NCBI GenBank assembly: GCA_023423695.1
Contig: JAFAFA010000004.1
Coordinates: 1-64,000 of the forward strand
Origin: Pseudomonadota bacterium
GTDB lineage: Bacteria > Pseudomonadota > Alphaproteobacteria > Azospirillales > Azospirillaceae
Length of the DNA stretch: 64,000 nt
Direction: 5' to 3'
Below the pieces are notes generated by a model, which worked only from the letters and a program-made list of their open reading frames with translations, was not told where the DNA came from and ran no database searches. The position numbers were made by a program, and so were the translations under genes. Positions 42,197 through 51,361 of the stretch are shown piece by piece (positions within the stretch are counted from its first letter, which is position 1; each line of letters opens with the position of its first letter).

Positions 42197-42225
42197 TTTG
42201 TCACAGGGATCCGGTCCCAGGTCAA
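42197..42225 (-). promoter_or_regulatory. Possible promoter of the cold-shock gene
   Basis: On the minus strand TTGACC (42225-42220) and the weak -10 GACAAA (42202-42197) are 17 bases apart. A TGT just before the -10 could act as an extended -10. The spacer contains GGGA and TCCC arms. A start near 42190 would give a short leader of about 28 bases. Confidence 0.35.
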
Positions 42226-42417
42226 GCCTTCCAAAGGAAAGATGACCGAATCGCCGTTAATTGCCCCACCCCAGGCTCACGCTTGACCCCGCGCCGGCGC
42301 TCCGGAACGGGGCGGACGGCACCGAAGTGCCGCTCCGCATTCCCTCCCCGGACCCTTCGCCTCGCCATCCGCGCTGCGACTCGGGGACGATCTGCACGCC
42401 GCCCGTGCGGCGAATGA

Positions 42418-43524
42418 TCAGGCCGCGGACTGCTTCAACGGGGGATAGTCGGTGTAACCGTGACGATCGCCGCCATAGAAGGTCTTCTGGTCCGGCTCGG
42501 CCAAAGGAGCGTCGATGCGCAGCCGCTCCACAAGGTCGGGATTGGCGATGAAGGGGCGGCCGAAGGCGATCATGTCGGCATGGCCGCTGGCCGTCGCCTG
42601 GATCGCCATGGCGCGGTCATAGACATTGTTTGCCATGTAGCGCCCCGTGTAGAGCCCGCGCAGTTCGGCGAGGTCGCCGCCGAATCCCGGATGCGGACCG
42701 CGGGTTACACCTTCGATCATATGCAGATAGGCGAGGCCGTAGTCGTTCAGCCGGCGGATCACCGGGCTGAAGGTACCGACCGGATCGCTTTCCTGCGCGT
42801 CGTTGGCCGGGCTCAGCGGCGACAGGCGGATGCCGACCCGGTCGGCACCGGCCTCCGCCACCACGGCGTCCAGCACCTCGAACAGGAAGCGGGCACGGTT
42901 CTCGACGGAGCCGCCATAGGCGTCGGTGCGCTTGTTGGTGCCGTCGCGCAGGAACTGGTCGATCAGGTAGCCGTTGGCGGCATGCACCTCGATCATGTCG
43001 AATCCGGCCGCCAGCGCGTTGCGGGTGGCCCTGCGGTAATCCTCGACGATGCCCGGCAGTTCGGAGATGTCCAGAGCGCGCGGCGTCGGGATGTCCTTGA
43101 AGCCATCGACGGTGAAGGCCTTCATCTCCGGCTTCACCGCCGAGGGCGCCACCGGCAGGGCGCCGCCCGGCTGCAGGTCGGGGTGGGAAATGCGCCCGAC
43201 ATGCCACAACTGCAGGCAGATGTGCCCGCCCCTGGCGTGGACGGCGTCGGTGACCAGCTTCCAGCCCGCCACCTGTTCGGCGCTGTGGATGCCGGGGGTG
43301 TAGGCATAGCCCTTGCCCTGCGGCGAGATCTGCGTCGCTTCGGCGATGATCAGGCCGGCGCTGGCGCGCTGGGCATAATATTCGGCGTTCATCGCGGTCG
43401 GCACGCCGGTGGCGTTGTCGGTGCGGCTGCGGGTCAGCGGTGCCATGGCGATGCGGTTGGGCAGGCTGTAGCGCCCGATCGTCACCGGCTGGAACAGGGG
43501 GGCCGCGTCCTGGCTGTCCGTCAT
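42418..43524 (-). CDS. Old Yellow Enzyme family alkene reductase (NemA-like)
   Basis: This 368-residue FMN enzyme reduces activated C=C or nitro groups with NAD(P)H. It has the OYE N-terminus (LFQPVTIGRYSLPNRIAMAPLTRSR), the catalytic EVHAANGYLIDQFL (His and Asn), and SVENRARFLFEVL. It most resembles N-ethylmaleimide/xenobiotic reductases. The ATG at 43524 starts right at the family N-terminus. No regulator lies adjacent, and the neighbouring histidine-phosphatase gene is divergent. Confidence 0.92.
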   Translation of the reverse strand: MTDSQDAAPLFQPVTIGRYSLPNRIAMAPLTRSRTDNATGVPTAMNAEYYAQRASAGLIIAEATQISPQGKGYAYTPGIHSAEQVAGWKLVTDAVHARGGHICLQLWHVGRISHPDLQPGGALPVAPSAVKPEMKAFTVDGFKDIPTPRALDISELPGIVEDYRRATRNALAAGFDMIEVHAANGYLIDQFLRDGTNKRTDAYGGSVENRARFLFEVLDAVVAEAGADRVGIRLSPLSPANDAQESDPVGTFSPVIRRLNDYGLAYLHMIEGVTRGPHPGFGGDLAELRGLYTGRYMANNVYDRAMAIQATASGHADMIAFGRPFIANPDLVERLRIDAPLAEPDQKTFYGGDRHGYTDYPPLKQSAA

Positions 43525-43728
43525 GTCCGATCCATTCTGATGGTGAAGCTGGACAGAAGAGTGTGGCCCGGGCTCCGCCACCGGCAAGGTGCCGATTGGA
43601 CGCGGCGGGCGACCGGACAGCATGGCTGCCATACCGCCTGCTGCCCGATGACGGGACCTTTCGCCCCGCCCGGCGGTTATTCCCGACAGCTTCCACCACC
43701 AGTCAGACCACCAGCAGAGGGATCGCCG

Positions 43729-44493
43729 ATGCAGCAGCGCTGGCCCGACCGACTCTGGATCGTCCGCCATGGCGAGAGCGCCGGGAACGTCGCGCGCGAT
43801 GCGGCGCACGCGGCCGGCCTCGGCCGGATCGACATCGACGAACGCGACGTCGACGTACCTCTCAGCCAGCTTGGCGAGCGGCAGTCCGACGCGCTCGGCC
43901 GCTGGTTCGCCACCATGCCAGCGGTGGAGCGGCCGGACGTCGTCCTGACCTCGCCCTACCGCCGGGCTCTGCGCACGGCGGAGCGGCTGCACCAGGCCGG
44001 CGGCCTGCCGGTCGATCCGGCCGACTTCGTCATCGACGAGCGGCTGCGCGAAAAGGAATTCGGCGTGCTCGACCGGCTGACCACCGCCGGCATCCGGCAG
44101 GATTTCCCGGAACAGGCCGAATTCCGCCGCCTTCTGGGCAAGTTCTACCACCGCCCACCGGGGGGAGAGAGCTGGTGCGACGTGATCCTGCGGCTGCGCA
44201 GCGCGCTCGACACCATCAGCCTGCATCATGGCGGCCGGCGGGTGCTGATCGTCGGGCATCAGGTGGTGGTGTTGTGCCTGCGCTACCTGCTGGAGAACAT
44301 GACGGAGGACGAGATCCTGTCCATCGACGCGGCCGGCGATGTCGCCAACTGCTCCGTCACCGAATACCGGTTCGACGCCAAGGCCGGGCCGCGCGGCGGG
44401 CTGTGCCTGCACCGCTACAACTTCGTCGCTCCGCTGCAGGAGGCCGGCGCCCCGGTCACCGCCGAGCCGGACGCCGCCGTCGCGGCCCGATAG
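43729..44493 (+). CDS. Histidine phosphatase family protein
   Basis: The 254-residue protein has the catalytic RHG motif IVRHGESAGN, LTSPYRRALRTAERL, and a second histidine in VLIVGHQVV. It is a phosphoglycerate-mutase-like phosphatase (CobC/GpmB type). An acidic segment GRIDIDERDVDVPLS separates the first two motifs. The ATG at 43729 follows AGAGG. It lies 11 bp upstream of the NAD(P)HX dehydratase, so they are probably an operon. Substrate is unknown. Confidence 0.9.
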   Translation: MQQRWPDRLWIVRHGESAGNVARDAAHAAGLGRIDIDERDVDVPLSQLGERQSDALGRWFATMPAVERPDVVLTSPYRRALRTAERLHQAGGLPVDPADFVIDERLREKEFGVLDRLTTAGIRQDFPEQAEFRRLLGKFYHRPPGGESWCDVILRLRSALDTISLHHGGRRVLIVGHQVVVLCLRYLLENMTEDEILSIDAAGDVANCSVTEYRFDAKAGPRGGLCLHRYNFVAPLQEAGAPVTAEPDAAVAAR

Positions 44494-44504
44494 GGAGCAT
44501 GCCT

Positions 44505-45437
44505 GTGGATCGCATGGAGGAAATCGCCGTCACCGCCGAGCTGCTGCGCGGCATGCCCCTGCCCCAGCCGGACGGCGACGGCGACAAGGAAACCCGCGGC
44601 CGGGTGCTGGTGGTGGCCGGCAGCGTGCCTGTGCCGGGCGGCGCCCTGCTGGCCGGAATCGGCGCCCTGCGGGCGGGCGCCGGCAAGCTGCAGATCGCCA
44701 CCGCCGCCAGCATTGCCCCGCATCTGGGACTTGCCTTGCCCGAAGCACTCGTCGCCGGCCTGCCGGAAACGGCGGAGGGCGGCATCGCCGCCGAGTCGGC
44801 CGAGGCGCTTGCCGAACGGGCATCGCGTTGCGACACCGTGCTGATCGGCCCCGGCATGATGGACGAGGCGGCGGTGGCGGAGTTGACCGCCGAACTGCTG
44901 ACCCGCCTGGAAGCGGCCGGCGACCCGGCCGGCGGCGGACCGCGCTTCGTGCTGGATGCGGGGGCGCTGGCCGGGCTGGGCCGTGACCCGGGGCCGGTGC
45001 AGCGGCACGCCGGCCATGTGGTGATCACCCCCCATGCCGGCGAGATGGCCGGGCTGCTGGGCTGCTCCCGCGAGCAGGTGGAGGCCGACCCGCTCGCCGC
45101 CGCCCGGCAGGTGGCGGGCCACCTCAAGGCGGTGGTGGCGCTGAAAGGGAGCTGCACCCGCATCGTCACGCCCAAGGGCCGTGCCTGGGCTTATCGCGGC
45201 GGTACGGTGGGGCTGGCGACCTCCGGTTCCGGCGACACGCTGGCCGGCATCGTCGCCGGCCTGCTGGCCCGCGGCGCCAGCCCGGAGCAGGCCGCCATCT
45301 GGGGCGTCTACCTGCATGGCGAGGCCGGAAACCGGCTGAGTCGCCGGATCGGCCCGCTCGGCTTCCTCGCCCGCGAGCTGCTGGCGGAAATCCCGGCGGC
45401 GATGGCGGCCCTGGCCGAGGGGGCGGAAAGCGATTGA
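44505..45437 (+). CDS. nnrD: ADP-dependent NAD(P)H-hydrate dehydratase
   Basis: This ribokinase-fold enzyme repairs hydrated NAD(P)H. The 310 residues carry GRVLVVAGSVPVPGGALLAGIGALRAGAGK, the ITPHAGEMAGLLG segment and the catalytic GSGDTLAGIVAGLL motif. The N-terminal epimerase domain found in fused NnrE-NnrD is absent here. The GTG at 44505 has GGGAG seven bases upstream and is preferred to the ATG at 44499, which is too close to it; ATG 44514 is another option. Confidence 0.9.
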   Translation: MDRMEEIAVTAELLRGMPLPQPDGDGDKETRGRVLVVAGSVPVPGGALLAGIGALRAGAGKLQIATAASIAPHLGLALPEALVAGLPETAEGGIAAESAEALAERASRCDTVLIGPGMMDEAAVAELTAELLTRLEAAGDPAGGGPRFVLDAGALAGLGRDPGPVQRHAGHVVITPHAGEMAGLLGCSREQVEADPLAAARQVAGHLKAVVALKGSCTRIVTPKGRAWAYRGGTVGLATSGSGDTLAGIVAGLLARGASPEQAAIWGVYLHGEAGNRLSRRIGPLGFLARELLAEIPAAMAALAEGAESD

Positions 45438-45442
45438 CCGCC

Positions 45443-46189
45443 TCAGCGCGCCGGAGCGCTGGCCGGAGCGGGCGCCGCAGCCGGGGCCGGCGGCAGCGCC
45501 GGTGTGGCAGGGCCGGCGTTGAACGTCCGGGGCTGGGCCGGTGCAACCTCGGCCGACAGGGCGGCGTCACGGTCGCGGCAGCGGTCGACCACCTTCTGGC
45601 CGCAGTTCATGAATCCCAGATCCTTGTTCAGGCAGACCCTGACCTCCGACACGTCACGGCGGGAGCAGACGACCGCCACCCCCTCCGCGGTCAGGCCGGG
45701 ATTGGCCTCCAGGAACAGGCGCTCCACCTGGATCGCCGGCACGGTCGGGCCGGGCGCCTTCAGCGGATCGGGGATCGCGACCTTGGCGGCGGCAGCGCGC
45801 AGCTTGGCGAAATAGTCGGTGGCGGTCAGGCCGGAGCAGGTCCCATGCTTGCGCCACTGGTGCATCATCAGCCCGACGCTGGGCATCACCGGCATGGTCT
45901 GGTCCACCACCGCCTTGGGAACGTTGCGGTCGCGGGTGCAGGTTGCGGGATAGCTGCCGTCAGTGTATTGCGGCCACAGGCCATGGACGACGAAGCCGTG
46001 TTTCCGCTCACCGCATTGATCGGGGTCGGGGCCATTCCTGTCGCGGGCGCAGTAGGTCGGCGACCAGGACAGCGACAGGATGTAGTAATCGAAGTTGCCC
46101 GGCTCCGCCTTTCTCTGCGCCCAGGATGGGCTTGCGGCGAACAGTCCGGCAACCAGAACGGACAGGGCGGCGGCAACGGCGCTGCGCAT
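45443..46189 (-). CDS. Ribonuclease T2 family protein
   Basis: The 248-residue secreted nuclease has a signal peptide (cleaved near SPSWA). The two active-site segments are intact: FVVHGLWPQY (His69) and HQWRKHGTCS (His115). RNase T2 cuts RNA via a 2',3'-cyclic intermediate; E. coli RNase I is the periplasmic relative. Cysteines are numerous, suggesting disulfides. A Pro/Ala-rich tail of about 20 residues ends the protein. It ends six bases from the convergent NAD(P)HX dehydratase gene. Confidence 0.93.
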   Translation of the reverse strand: MRSAVAAALSVLVAGLFAASPSWAQRKAEPGNFDYYILSLSWSPTYCARDRNGPDPDQCGERKHGFVVHGLWPQYTDGSYPATCTRDRNVPKAVVDQTMPVMPSVGLMMHQWRKHGTCSGLTATDYFAKLRAAAAKVAIPDPLKAPGPTVPAIQVERLFLEANPGLTAEGVAVVCSRRDVSEVRVCLNKDLGFMNCGQKVVDRCRDRDAALSAEVAPAQPRTFNAGPATPALPPAPAAAPAPASAPAR

Positions 46190-46356
46190 GACGAGTCTTC
46201 CCACGGCTGTGCTTCCCAGCGTTGCATACCATGGAAGGAGGTTGCTGTCGCGGGGTCTCGACACCAGTATCACTCGGCCGGACGGCAGGCCCCCGCCTTC
46301 GGCATCGGTGTTTCGCCACCATCGCCTGCGTCCCTTCATCGGGTATAGTCATCGGC

Positions 46357-47010
46357 ATGTTCACCTTGTCCGCCCCGATGCTTCTGCGCGCCTATGCCGC
46401 CGGTATCTTCCCGATGGCCGAAAGCGCGGAGTCGCGGGAACTCCACTGGTTCGATCCGGAACGCCGCGGCATCCTGCCGCTGGACGCCTTCCATGTGCCG
46501 CGCAGCCTGCGCAAGACCCTGCGCCGCGGTCCGTTCGAACTGCGGTTCGACAGCGCCTTCCGCGCGGTGATCGAGGGCTGTGCCGAATCGACGGAGGATC
46601 GGCCGAAGACCTGGATCAACGACGACATCATCCGCCTCTACGGCGAACTGTTCGACGCCGGCTTTGCCCACAGCGTGGAATGCTGGCGCGACGGCCGACT
46701 GGTCGGCGGGCTCTACGGGGTGTCGATCGGCGGCGCCTATTTCGGCGAAAGCATGTTCAGCCGCGAGACCGGAGCCAGCAAGGTGGCGCTGGTCCATCTG
46801 GTCGCCCGCCTGCGCGCCGCCGGATTCGCCCTGCTCGACACCCAGTTCGTGACCGAGCATCTTTGCCGATTCGGCGCCGTCGAGATCCCCCGCACCGACT
46901 ACCGCCGCCGCCTTGCCGCCGCGATGGAGCGCAAGACGGACTTCCGCGGCGTCGACCAGCAGGCGGCGCTGGCGGACCTGCTGGAGTCCGCGGTCTCTCC
47001 GCAATCCTGA
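46357..47010 (+). CDS. aat: Leucyl/phenylalanyl-tRNA--protein transferase
   Basis: Aat attaches Leu or Phe to N-terminal Arg or Lys of proteins, creating N-end-rule degrons read by ClpS/ClpAP. The 217-residue protein has YAAGIFPMAES, WFDPERRGILPL, and GGLYGVSIGGAYFGESMFSR, all family signatures. The start at 46357 is fixed by conservation of MLLRAYAAG. It is divergent from the RNase T2 gene. Confidence 0.96.
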   Translation: MFTLSAPMLLRAYAAGIFPMAESAESRELHWFDPERRGILPLDAFHVPRSLRKTLRRGPFELRFDSAFRAVIEGCAESTEDRPKTWINDDIIRLYGELFDAGFAHSVECWRDGRLVGGLYGVSIGGAYFGESMFSRETGASKVALVHLVARLRAAGFALLDTQFVTEHLCRFGAVEIPRTDYRRRLAAAMERKTDFRGVDQQAALADLLESAVSPQS

Positions 47011-47142
47011 TCCCACACCCTGCCGCCAGGGGTTATACCGGAAGCGTCGCCCCGCGGTCCCCGCTACCACGCCGGATCGGTTGTGCATTGCAGGGGGGAC
47101 GGACATCCTCCGGTCATCCGCCGCCGTGACCGAAAGGCGCCG

Positions 47143-48711
47143 ATGCGCTTTTGGAACACATTGCGCCGAAACTGGATCCCGCCTGCCCTGACGATCGTCC
47201 TGGCCGGGCTCCTGATCGGCGTACCGTTGCTGGCGCTGAACGGCTTCCCGCTGACCTTCGACGATACGCCGGGCTACCTGGAGCCGGCCTTCAACATCCT
47301 GCACCGGATGGCCCAGCCCGCCTGGACGCCCCCGCCGGACCCGTCGCCCCACGGCCAGCCGTCGCCCAACATCTTCTTCCTGCGGCCCTTCGGCTACATG
47401 CTGTTCCTGCTTCCCTTCGCCGGCGGTCGGGGGATGTGGCTGATCCCGGTGGGCCAGGGGATCCTCGCGGCGGCGGTCCTGCGGGCGGCCCTGACCGCAG
47501 CCGGGGCGCCGGACCGGCCGCGGCTTTTCCTCGGCATCGCCGCGGTGCTGGGGCTTACCACCAGCCTGTCGCTGCACGCCGCGACGATCATGCCGGATTT
47601 CCTCACCGGGCTGGTGATCCTGCTGGTCTATGTCGTCGTCATGCGCTGGCCGGCACTGACCATCGCGCAACGGCTGCTGACCATTGCGGCGCTCACCGGC
47701 ATGATCGTCTCCCATCTCAGCCATCTGGCCATACTGGGCGGGACGACCGCTCTGCTCGGGCTTTGGGCGCTGCGGCATGACCGCGGGATGCTGCGGTCGC
47801 TGGCCTGGGGGGTGCTGCTGCCGATGGTTCTGGCGGCCGGGCTGCTGAGCGCCTCCAACCTGCTGACCGCCGGCCGGGCGGTGCTCTCGGAAAGCTCCCC
47901 CGTCTTCCTGCTGGCCCGCCTGATCGGCGACGGACCGGCCCGCGACTATCTGGCCGAGGCCTGCCGCAGCCGCGATTACCTGCTGTGCGGCACCCTGGAC
48001 ACGCTGGGCCGCAGCGCGCCGGGCTATGCCACCTCCGACTATTTCCTCTGGCACCCCGATGGCGCCCGCCGCCGCTTCGGCGACCAGCCGCGCTTCGTGG
48101 CCGAGGCAGCGGAGATCGCCCACGCCACCATCGCCAGCCGGCCGGCCGCGGTCGCCGAACATGGGCTGGCCAATGCCGCCGACCAGTTCCTGGAGGTCCA
48201 GCCGGACGAAACCCTGAACAATCCGGTCAAGCCGCTGACCCGCCGGCTGTTCAGCCGCTTTCCCCAACCCGTCTATGCAGCCTTCGAGCGGTCGCTGCAG
48301 ACGCAGCAGCGCTTCCCCCGCGACGAACTGGCCCTGGTGCAGAACCTCTCCCTGTCGCTCGCCGTGCTTGGGCTCGCCACCCTGGGGCTGGGGCGCTGGC
48401 GGCGGGTCGACGGCCGGGTGCGGATGCTGCTCCTGGTGATCGGGCTTGGACTGACGCTGAACGCCGCCGTCACCGGCGGACTGTCGGCGGTCCACGACCG
48501 CTATCAGAACCGCGTCATCTGGCTGGTGCCCTTCGCGGCTCTGGTGCTGCTGGCGACGGCGCGCCGCCGAGACGCGCAGCCCGCGCCGGATGGGGGCGCA
48601 GGGCCCGATCAGCCGGCCGGGTGGAACACCCCACCGCGCATCGGCAGCGGGACTCCGGTGGTCGCCGGAAGGCTGAGCGGCAGCCCCAGCCTGCTGCGCA
48701 CTGCGAGATAG
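47143..48711 (+). CDS. Polytopic membrane protein, GT-C-like
   Basis: I do not recognise a named family for this 522-residue protein. It has about ten hydrophobic helices. After the first comes LTFDDTPGYLEPAF, an acidic DD motif placed as in GT-C glycosyltransferases, and near the end a loop VHDRYQNRVIWLVPF. A lipid-linked glycosyltransferase is possible but unproven. The last 35 codons overlap the 3' end of anmK on the opposite strand by 103 bp. The ATG at 47143 follows AAAGG. Confidence 0.75.
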   Translation: MRFWNTLRRNWIPPALTIVLAGLLIGVPLLALNGFPLTFDDTPGYLEPAFNILHRMAQPAWTPPPDPSPHGQPSPNIFFLRPFGYMLFLLPFAGGRGMWLIPVGQGILAAAVLRAALTAAGAPDRPRLFLGIAAVLGLTTSLSLHAATIMPDFLTGLVILLVYVVVMRWPALTIAQRLLTIAALTGMIVSHLSHLAILGGTTALLGLWALRHDRGMLRSLAWGVLLPMVLAAGLLSASNLLTAGRAVLSESSPVFLLARLIGDGPARDYLAEACRSRDYLLCGTLDTLGRSAPGYATSDYFLWHPDGARRRFGDQPRFVAEAAEIAHATIASRPAAVAEHGLANAADQFLEVQPDETLNNPVKPLTRRLFSRFPQPVYAAFERSLQTQQRFPRDELALVQNLSLSLAVLGLATLGLGRWRRVDGRVRMLLLVIGLGLTLNAAVTGGLSAVHDRYQNRVIWLVPFAALVLLATARRRDAQPAPDGGAGPDQPAGWNTPPRIGSGTPVVAGRLSGSPSLLRTAR

Positions 48712-49730
48712 CCGAAGGCCTGCGCCTCCAGCGCGTCGCCGTCCCAGCCGACCAGATCGGCCGGCTCGACTGGCACCGCCAGCCGGTCGGCCAGCATCGC
48801 CATCAGGGTGGCATTGTGGCGGCCGCCGCCGCAGACCAGCCAGCGCACTGGCGGGGCCGGCAGGTGGGCCACCACGCGGGCGACCGAGTCGGCGGTGAAG
48901 GCGGTCAGGGTCGCGGCGCCGTCGGCGGCAGACAGGGCGGCCACCGGCGCGGGGTCGAAGGCGTCGCGGTCCAGCGATTTGGGCGCCGGGCGGTCGAACC
49001 AGGGATGGGCCATCAGGACGGCCAACGCCCCACCGTCCACCCGGCCGGACGCCGCCAGCGCCCCGCCGGCATCGAAGCGGCCGAGGCCATGGCGCAGCAC
49101 CCAATCGTCGATCAGGGCGTTGCCCGGCCCCGTATCGCAGGCGACGACCTCCGCCTCCCCTTCCGCGGGCTCGGAGCCGATCCAGCTGACGTTGGCGACG
49201 CCGCCGATATTGAGGATGGCGAGCGGCCGCGGCAGGCCATGCGCCAGCGCGCGGTGGAACAGCGGGACCAGAGGCGCCCCCTGCCCGCCCGCGGCCACGT
49301 CGGCACTGCGGAAGTCATCGACCACGGCGATGCCGGTCGCCGCGGCCAGCCGGGCGCCGTCGCCGATCTGCCGGGTGATGCGCCGGTCGGGATCGTGATG
49401 GATGGTGTGGCCGTGGAAGCCGATCAACTCGACGTCGGCCGGCGCGACGCCCGCCCGGTCCAGCAAGCGGCGCACCGCGTCGGCATGGGCATCGGTCAAC
49501 TCGCGCTCCACCGACGCCACCGGCTCCCCGCCGTCGGTACTGCCGAGGCAACCGCGCAACCGCGCGCGGAAGCCGTCGTCATAAGGGATGGTCAGGAAGG
49601 AGAGCGCCTCCACCCGGTCGCGCCCGTCGGTGCGCAACAGGGCGGCGTCGATGCCGTCCATCGACGTGCCGCTCATCAGGCCGACGACTGTGCGCAGCCC
49701 CTCCCCGACATCCCCGTCCCGGTTTTCCAT
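48609..49730 (-). CDS. anmK: Anhydro-N-acetylmuramic acid kinase
   Basis: AnmK hydrolyses and phosphorylates 1,6-anhydro-MurNAc from cell-wall recycling, giving MurNAc-6-phosphate. The 373 residues have VVGLMSGTSMDGIDAALL, LIGFHGHTIHHDP, LNIGGVANVSWIG, ACDTGPGNALIDDWV, and VCGGGRHNATLMAML. The C-terminus (LPMRGGVFHPAG) is family-typical, so the overlap with the convergent membrane-protein gene is real. It lies 41 bp downstream of the PhyH-like gene. Confidence 0.95.
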   Translation of the reverse strand: MENRDGDVGEGLRTVVGLMSGTSMDGIDAALLRTDGRDRVEALSFLTIPYDDGFRARLRGCLGSTDGGEPVASVERELTDAHADAVRRLLDRAGVAPADVELIGFHGHTIHHDPDRRITRQIGDGARLAAATGIAVVDDFRSADVAAGGQGAPLVPLFHRALAHGLPRPLAILNIGGVANVSWIGSEPAEGEAEVVACDTGPGNALIDDWVLRHGLGRFDAGGALAASGRVDGGALAVLMAHPWFDRPAPKSLDRDAFDPAPVAALSAADGAATLTAFTADSVARVVAHLPAPPVRWLVCGGGRHNATLMAMLADRLAVPVEPADLVGWDGDALEAQAFGYLAVRSRLGLPLSLPATTGVPLPMRGGVFHPAG

Positions 49731-49771
49731 CGTCCGCTCCGCGCCCGCTTTGGTGACGGACGCACACTAGC

Positions 49772-50635
49772 CTAGCTGAGCCAAAGCTGCAGCATCAGCC
49801 GGTCGCGGTTGGCCGGCGGCACGGCACGGTGATAGCAGGAGGTGTCCTCCAGGAAGCCGGTACCGGCCGGCCCCTCCACCAGCAGGATGCGGTCGCGGGC
49901 GAAGCGGGTGAACAGCTCCTCGTCGCGGGCATTGGCGGAGCCCAGCAGCATGCGCAGCGACTTGCCGTGGTGGCTGCCGCGGACCAGCTCATGCTCCCCA
50001 GCGCCGGGGGTGACGTCGGTCAGGTAGAACTGGGCCGAGCAGAAATGGAAGTCGTGGACGTCGTAATGCCAGTCGATCGTCTGGCCCAGCTGCCGGCGCT
50101 CGTCGTCGCCGGCGTCGGTGACGAAGCTCCAGAACAGGCGCGGGATGATCTTGGTCGGACGGAATCCCAGGAAGGCCCCGGCGCATTCCATCAGCAGCGG
50201 ATCGCGGCAGACCCGGCGCACCGCCGGGCAGTCCAGCGGGTCGGGGACGATGCCCATCACCGCCGGCGAGCCGTCGGCAAGCCGGCCCTTGCGCACCTCG
50301 TGCCGGTAGAACAGCCGCTCGTCGCGCAGCCGCCGCTGCAGGGGAGAATGGGTGGCGAACTCCACCATTTCCTCCACAATCGCCCAGGGCAGGTCGAAAC
50401 CCATGGCGATCGAATCGCGCCGCAGGTCCGCCAGCGCCCGTTCCGCGGTCTGGCCGTCGAACAGGCTGACCGGAAGCGTGGGCAAGGCGACGGGCGGCCC
50501 GGCCGGGGCACGCTGCCGTGACCGCGGGGACAGGCGGCGCAAGGCGCTGTAGCCGCGCCGGATCGATTCGAAGCGGCCGAGCGCATAGTGAAGCTCTCCG
50601 GCAACGAGGCGCCGGGCAATGTTCGCAACGTTCAT
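49772..50635 (-). CDS. Phytanoyl-CoA dioxygenase-like protein
   Basis: The 287-residue protein resembles Fe(II)/2-oxoglutarate dioxygenases of the PhyH group. A probable metal motif HxD is seen in DWHYDVHDFHF (His190, Asp192), and a distal histidine in TSCYHRAVPP (His269). The nearby arginine RDRL could bind 2-oxoglutarate. It starts at MNVANIARRL; sequence further upstream is not conserved-looking. Substrate is unknown. It precedes anmK on the same strand. Confidence 0.72.
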   Translation of the reverse strand: MNVANIARRLVAGELHYALGRFESIRRGYSALRRLSPRSRQRAPAGPPVALPTLPVSLFDGQTAERALADLRRDSIAMGFDLPWAIVEEMVEFATHSPLQRRLRDERLFYRHEVRKGRLADGSPAVMGIVPDPLDCPAVRRVCRDPLLMECAGAFLGFRPTKIIPRLFWSFVTDAGDDERRQLGQTIDWHYDVHDFHFCSAQFYLTDVTPGAGEHELVRGSHHGKSLRMLLGSANARDEELFTRFARDRILLVEGPAGTGFLEDTSCYHRAVPPANRDRLMLQLWLS

Positions 50636-50851
50636 GGATGGTGCATCCCTGGGGCAGCCGAAGGACCAAAACCGCGGTGGGTTGCGCGGCCACTGGTGCG
50701 GGAATGCACGGAGTGTATGCAGTTTTGGGGCGATTCTAAAAATGCCCTTGTGGCGTAAACCCTCGCGCCGGAGGAATAGCCGGGGCGGCGGGGTGCCCAT
50801 CCCGTACGGTTCATGCCGGGAGAAAATGGAACCCCGCCTTCACGCGACAGG

Positions 50852-51316
50852 CTACAGCGCCTGCGCGGCCTTCAGCACCGCCGCGACATGGCCGGTCACC
50901 TTCACCTTGCGCCAGACATTGCGGACCACCCCGTCCTTGTCGATCAGGAAGGTGGCGCGGTCGATGCCCATGTATTTGCGGCCGTACATGCTCTTCTCGA
51001 CCCAGGTGCCGTAGGCCTCGCAGACACTACCATCGGTATCGGAGGCGAGAGTGAAGGTCAGCTCATGCTTGGCCTTGAACTTGTCGTGGCTGGCGACGCT
51101 GTCTTTGGACACGCCGATCACCACCGCGTCGACGGCGGAGAAGTCGGGCAGCTGGTCGCGGAAGCCGCAGGCCTCCGACGTGCAGCCCGAGGTATCGTCC
51201 TTGGGGTAGAAATACAGCACCACCGGCTTGCCGCTCAGGGCCGACAGGGTGACGCTGCCCCCGCCGTCGGTCGGCATGGTGAAATCCGGGGCGGGCGATC
51301 CGACGTCTACGGTCAT
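50852..51316 (-). CDS. bcp: Thioredoxin-dependent peroxiredoxin, BCP/PrxQ type
   Basis: The 154-residue peroxidase has the atypical 2-Cys pattern with peroxidatic Cys45 and resolving Cys50 in DDTSGCTSEACGF. YFYPKDDTSGC and YMGIDRATFLIDKDG are family motifs. It reduces hydroperoxides using thioredoxin in the cytosol. It lies 45 bp downstream of glnE on the same strand, an arrangement seen in other alphaproteobacteria, so it may share the glnE transcript. Confidence 0.96.
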   Translation of the reverse strand: MTVDVGSPAPDFTMPTDGGGSVTLSALSGKPVVLYFYPKDDTSGCTSEACGFRDQLPDFSAVDAVVIGVSKDSVASHDKFKAKHELTFTLASDTDGSVCEAYGTWVEKSMYGRKYMGIDRATFLIDKDGVVRNVWRKVKVTGHVAAVLKAAQAL

Positions 51317-51361
51317 GGCTGCTCGAATGTCCTTCTTCTTGCCGGCTGGGGACGCGATCCC

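Noticed and set aside
46336..49104. A 922-codon open frame on the minus strand across aat, the membrane protein and anmK
   Set aside because: Low-complexity composition and overlap with aat on the other strand show it is not coding.
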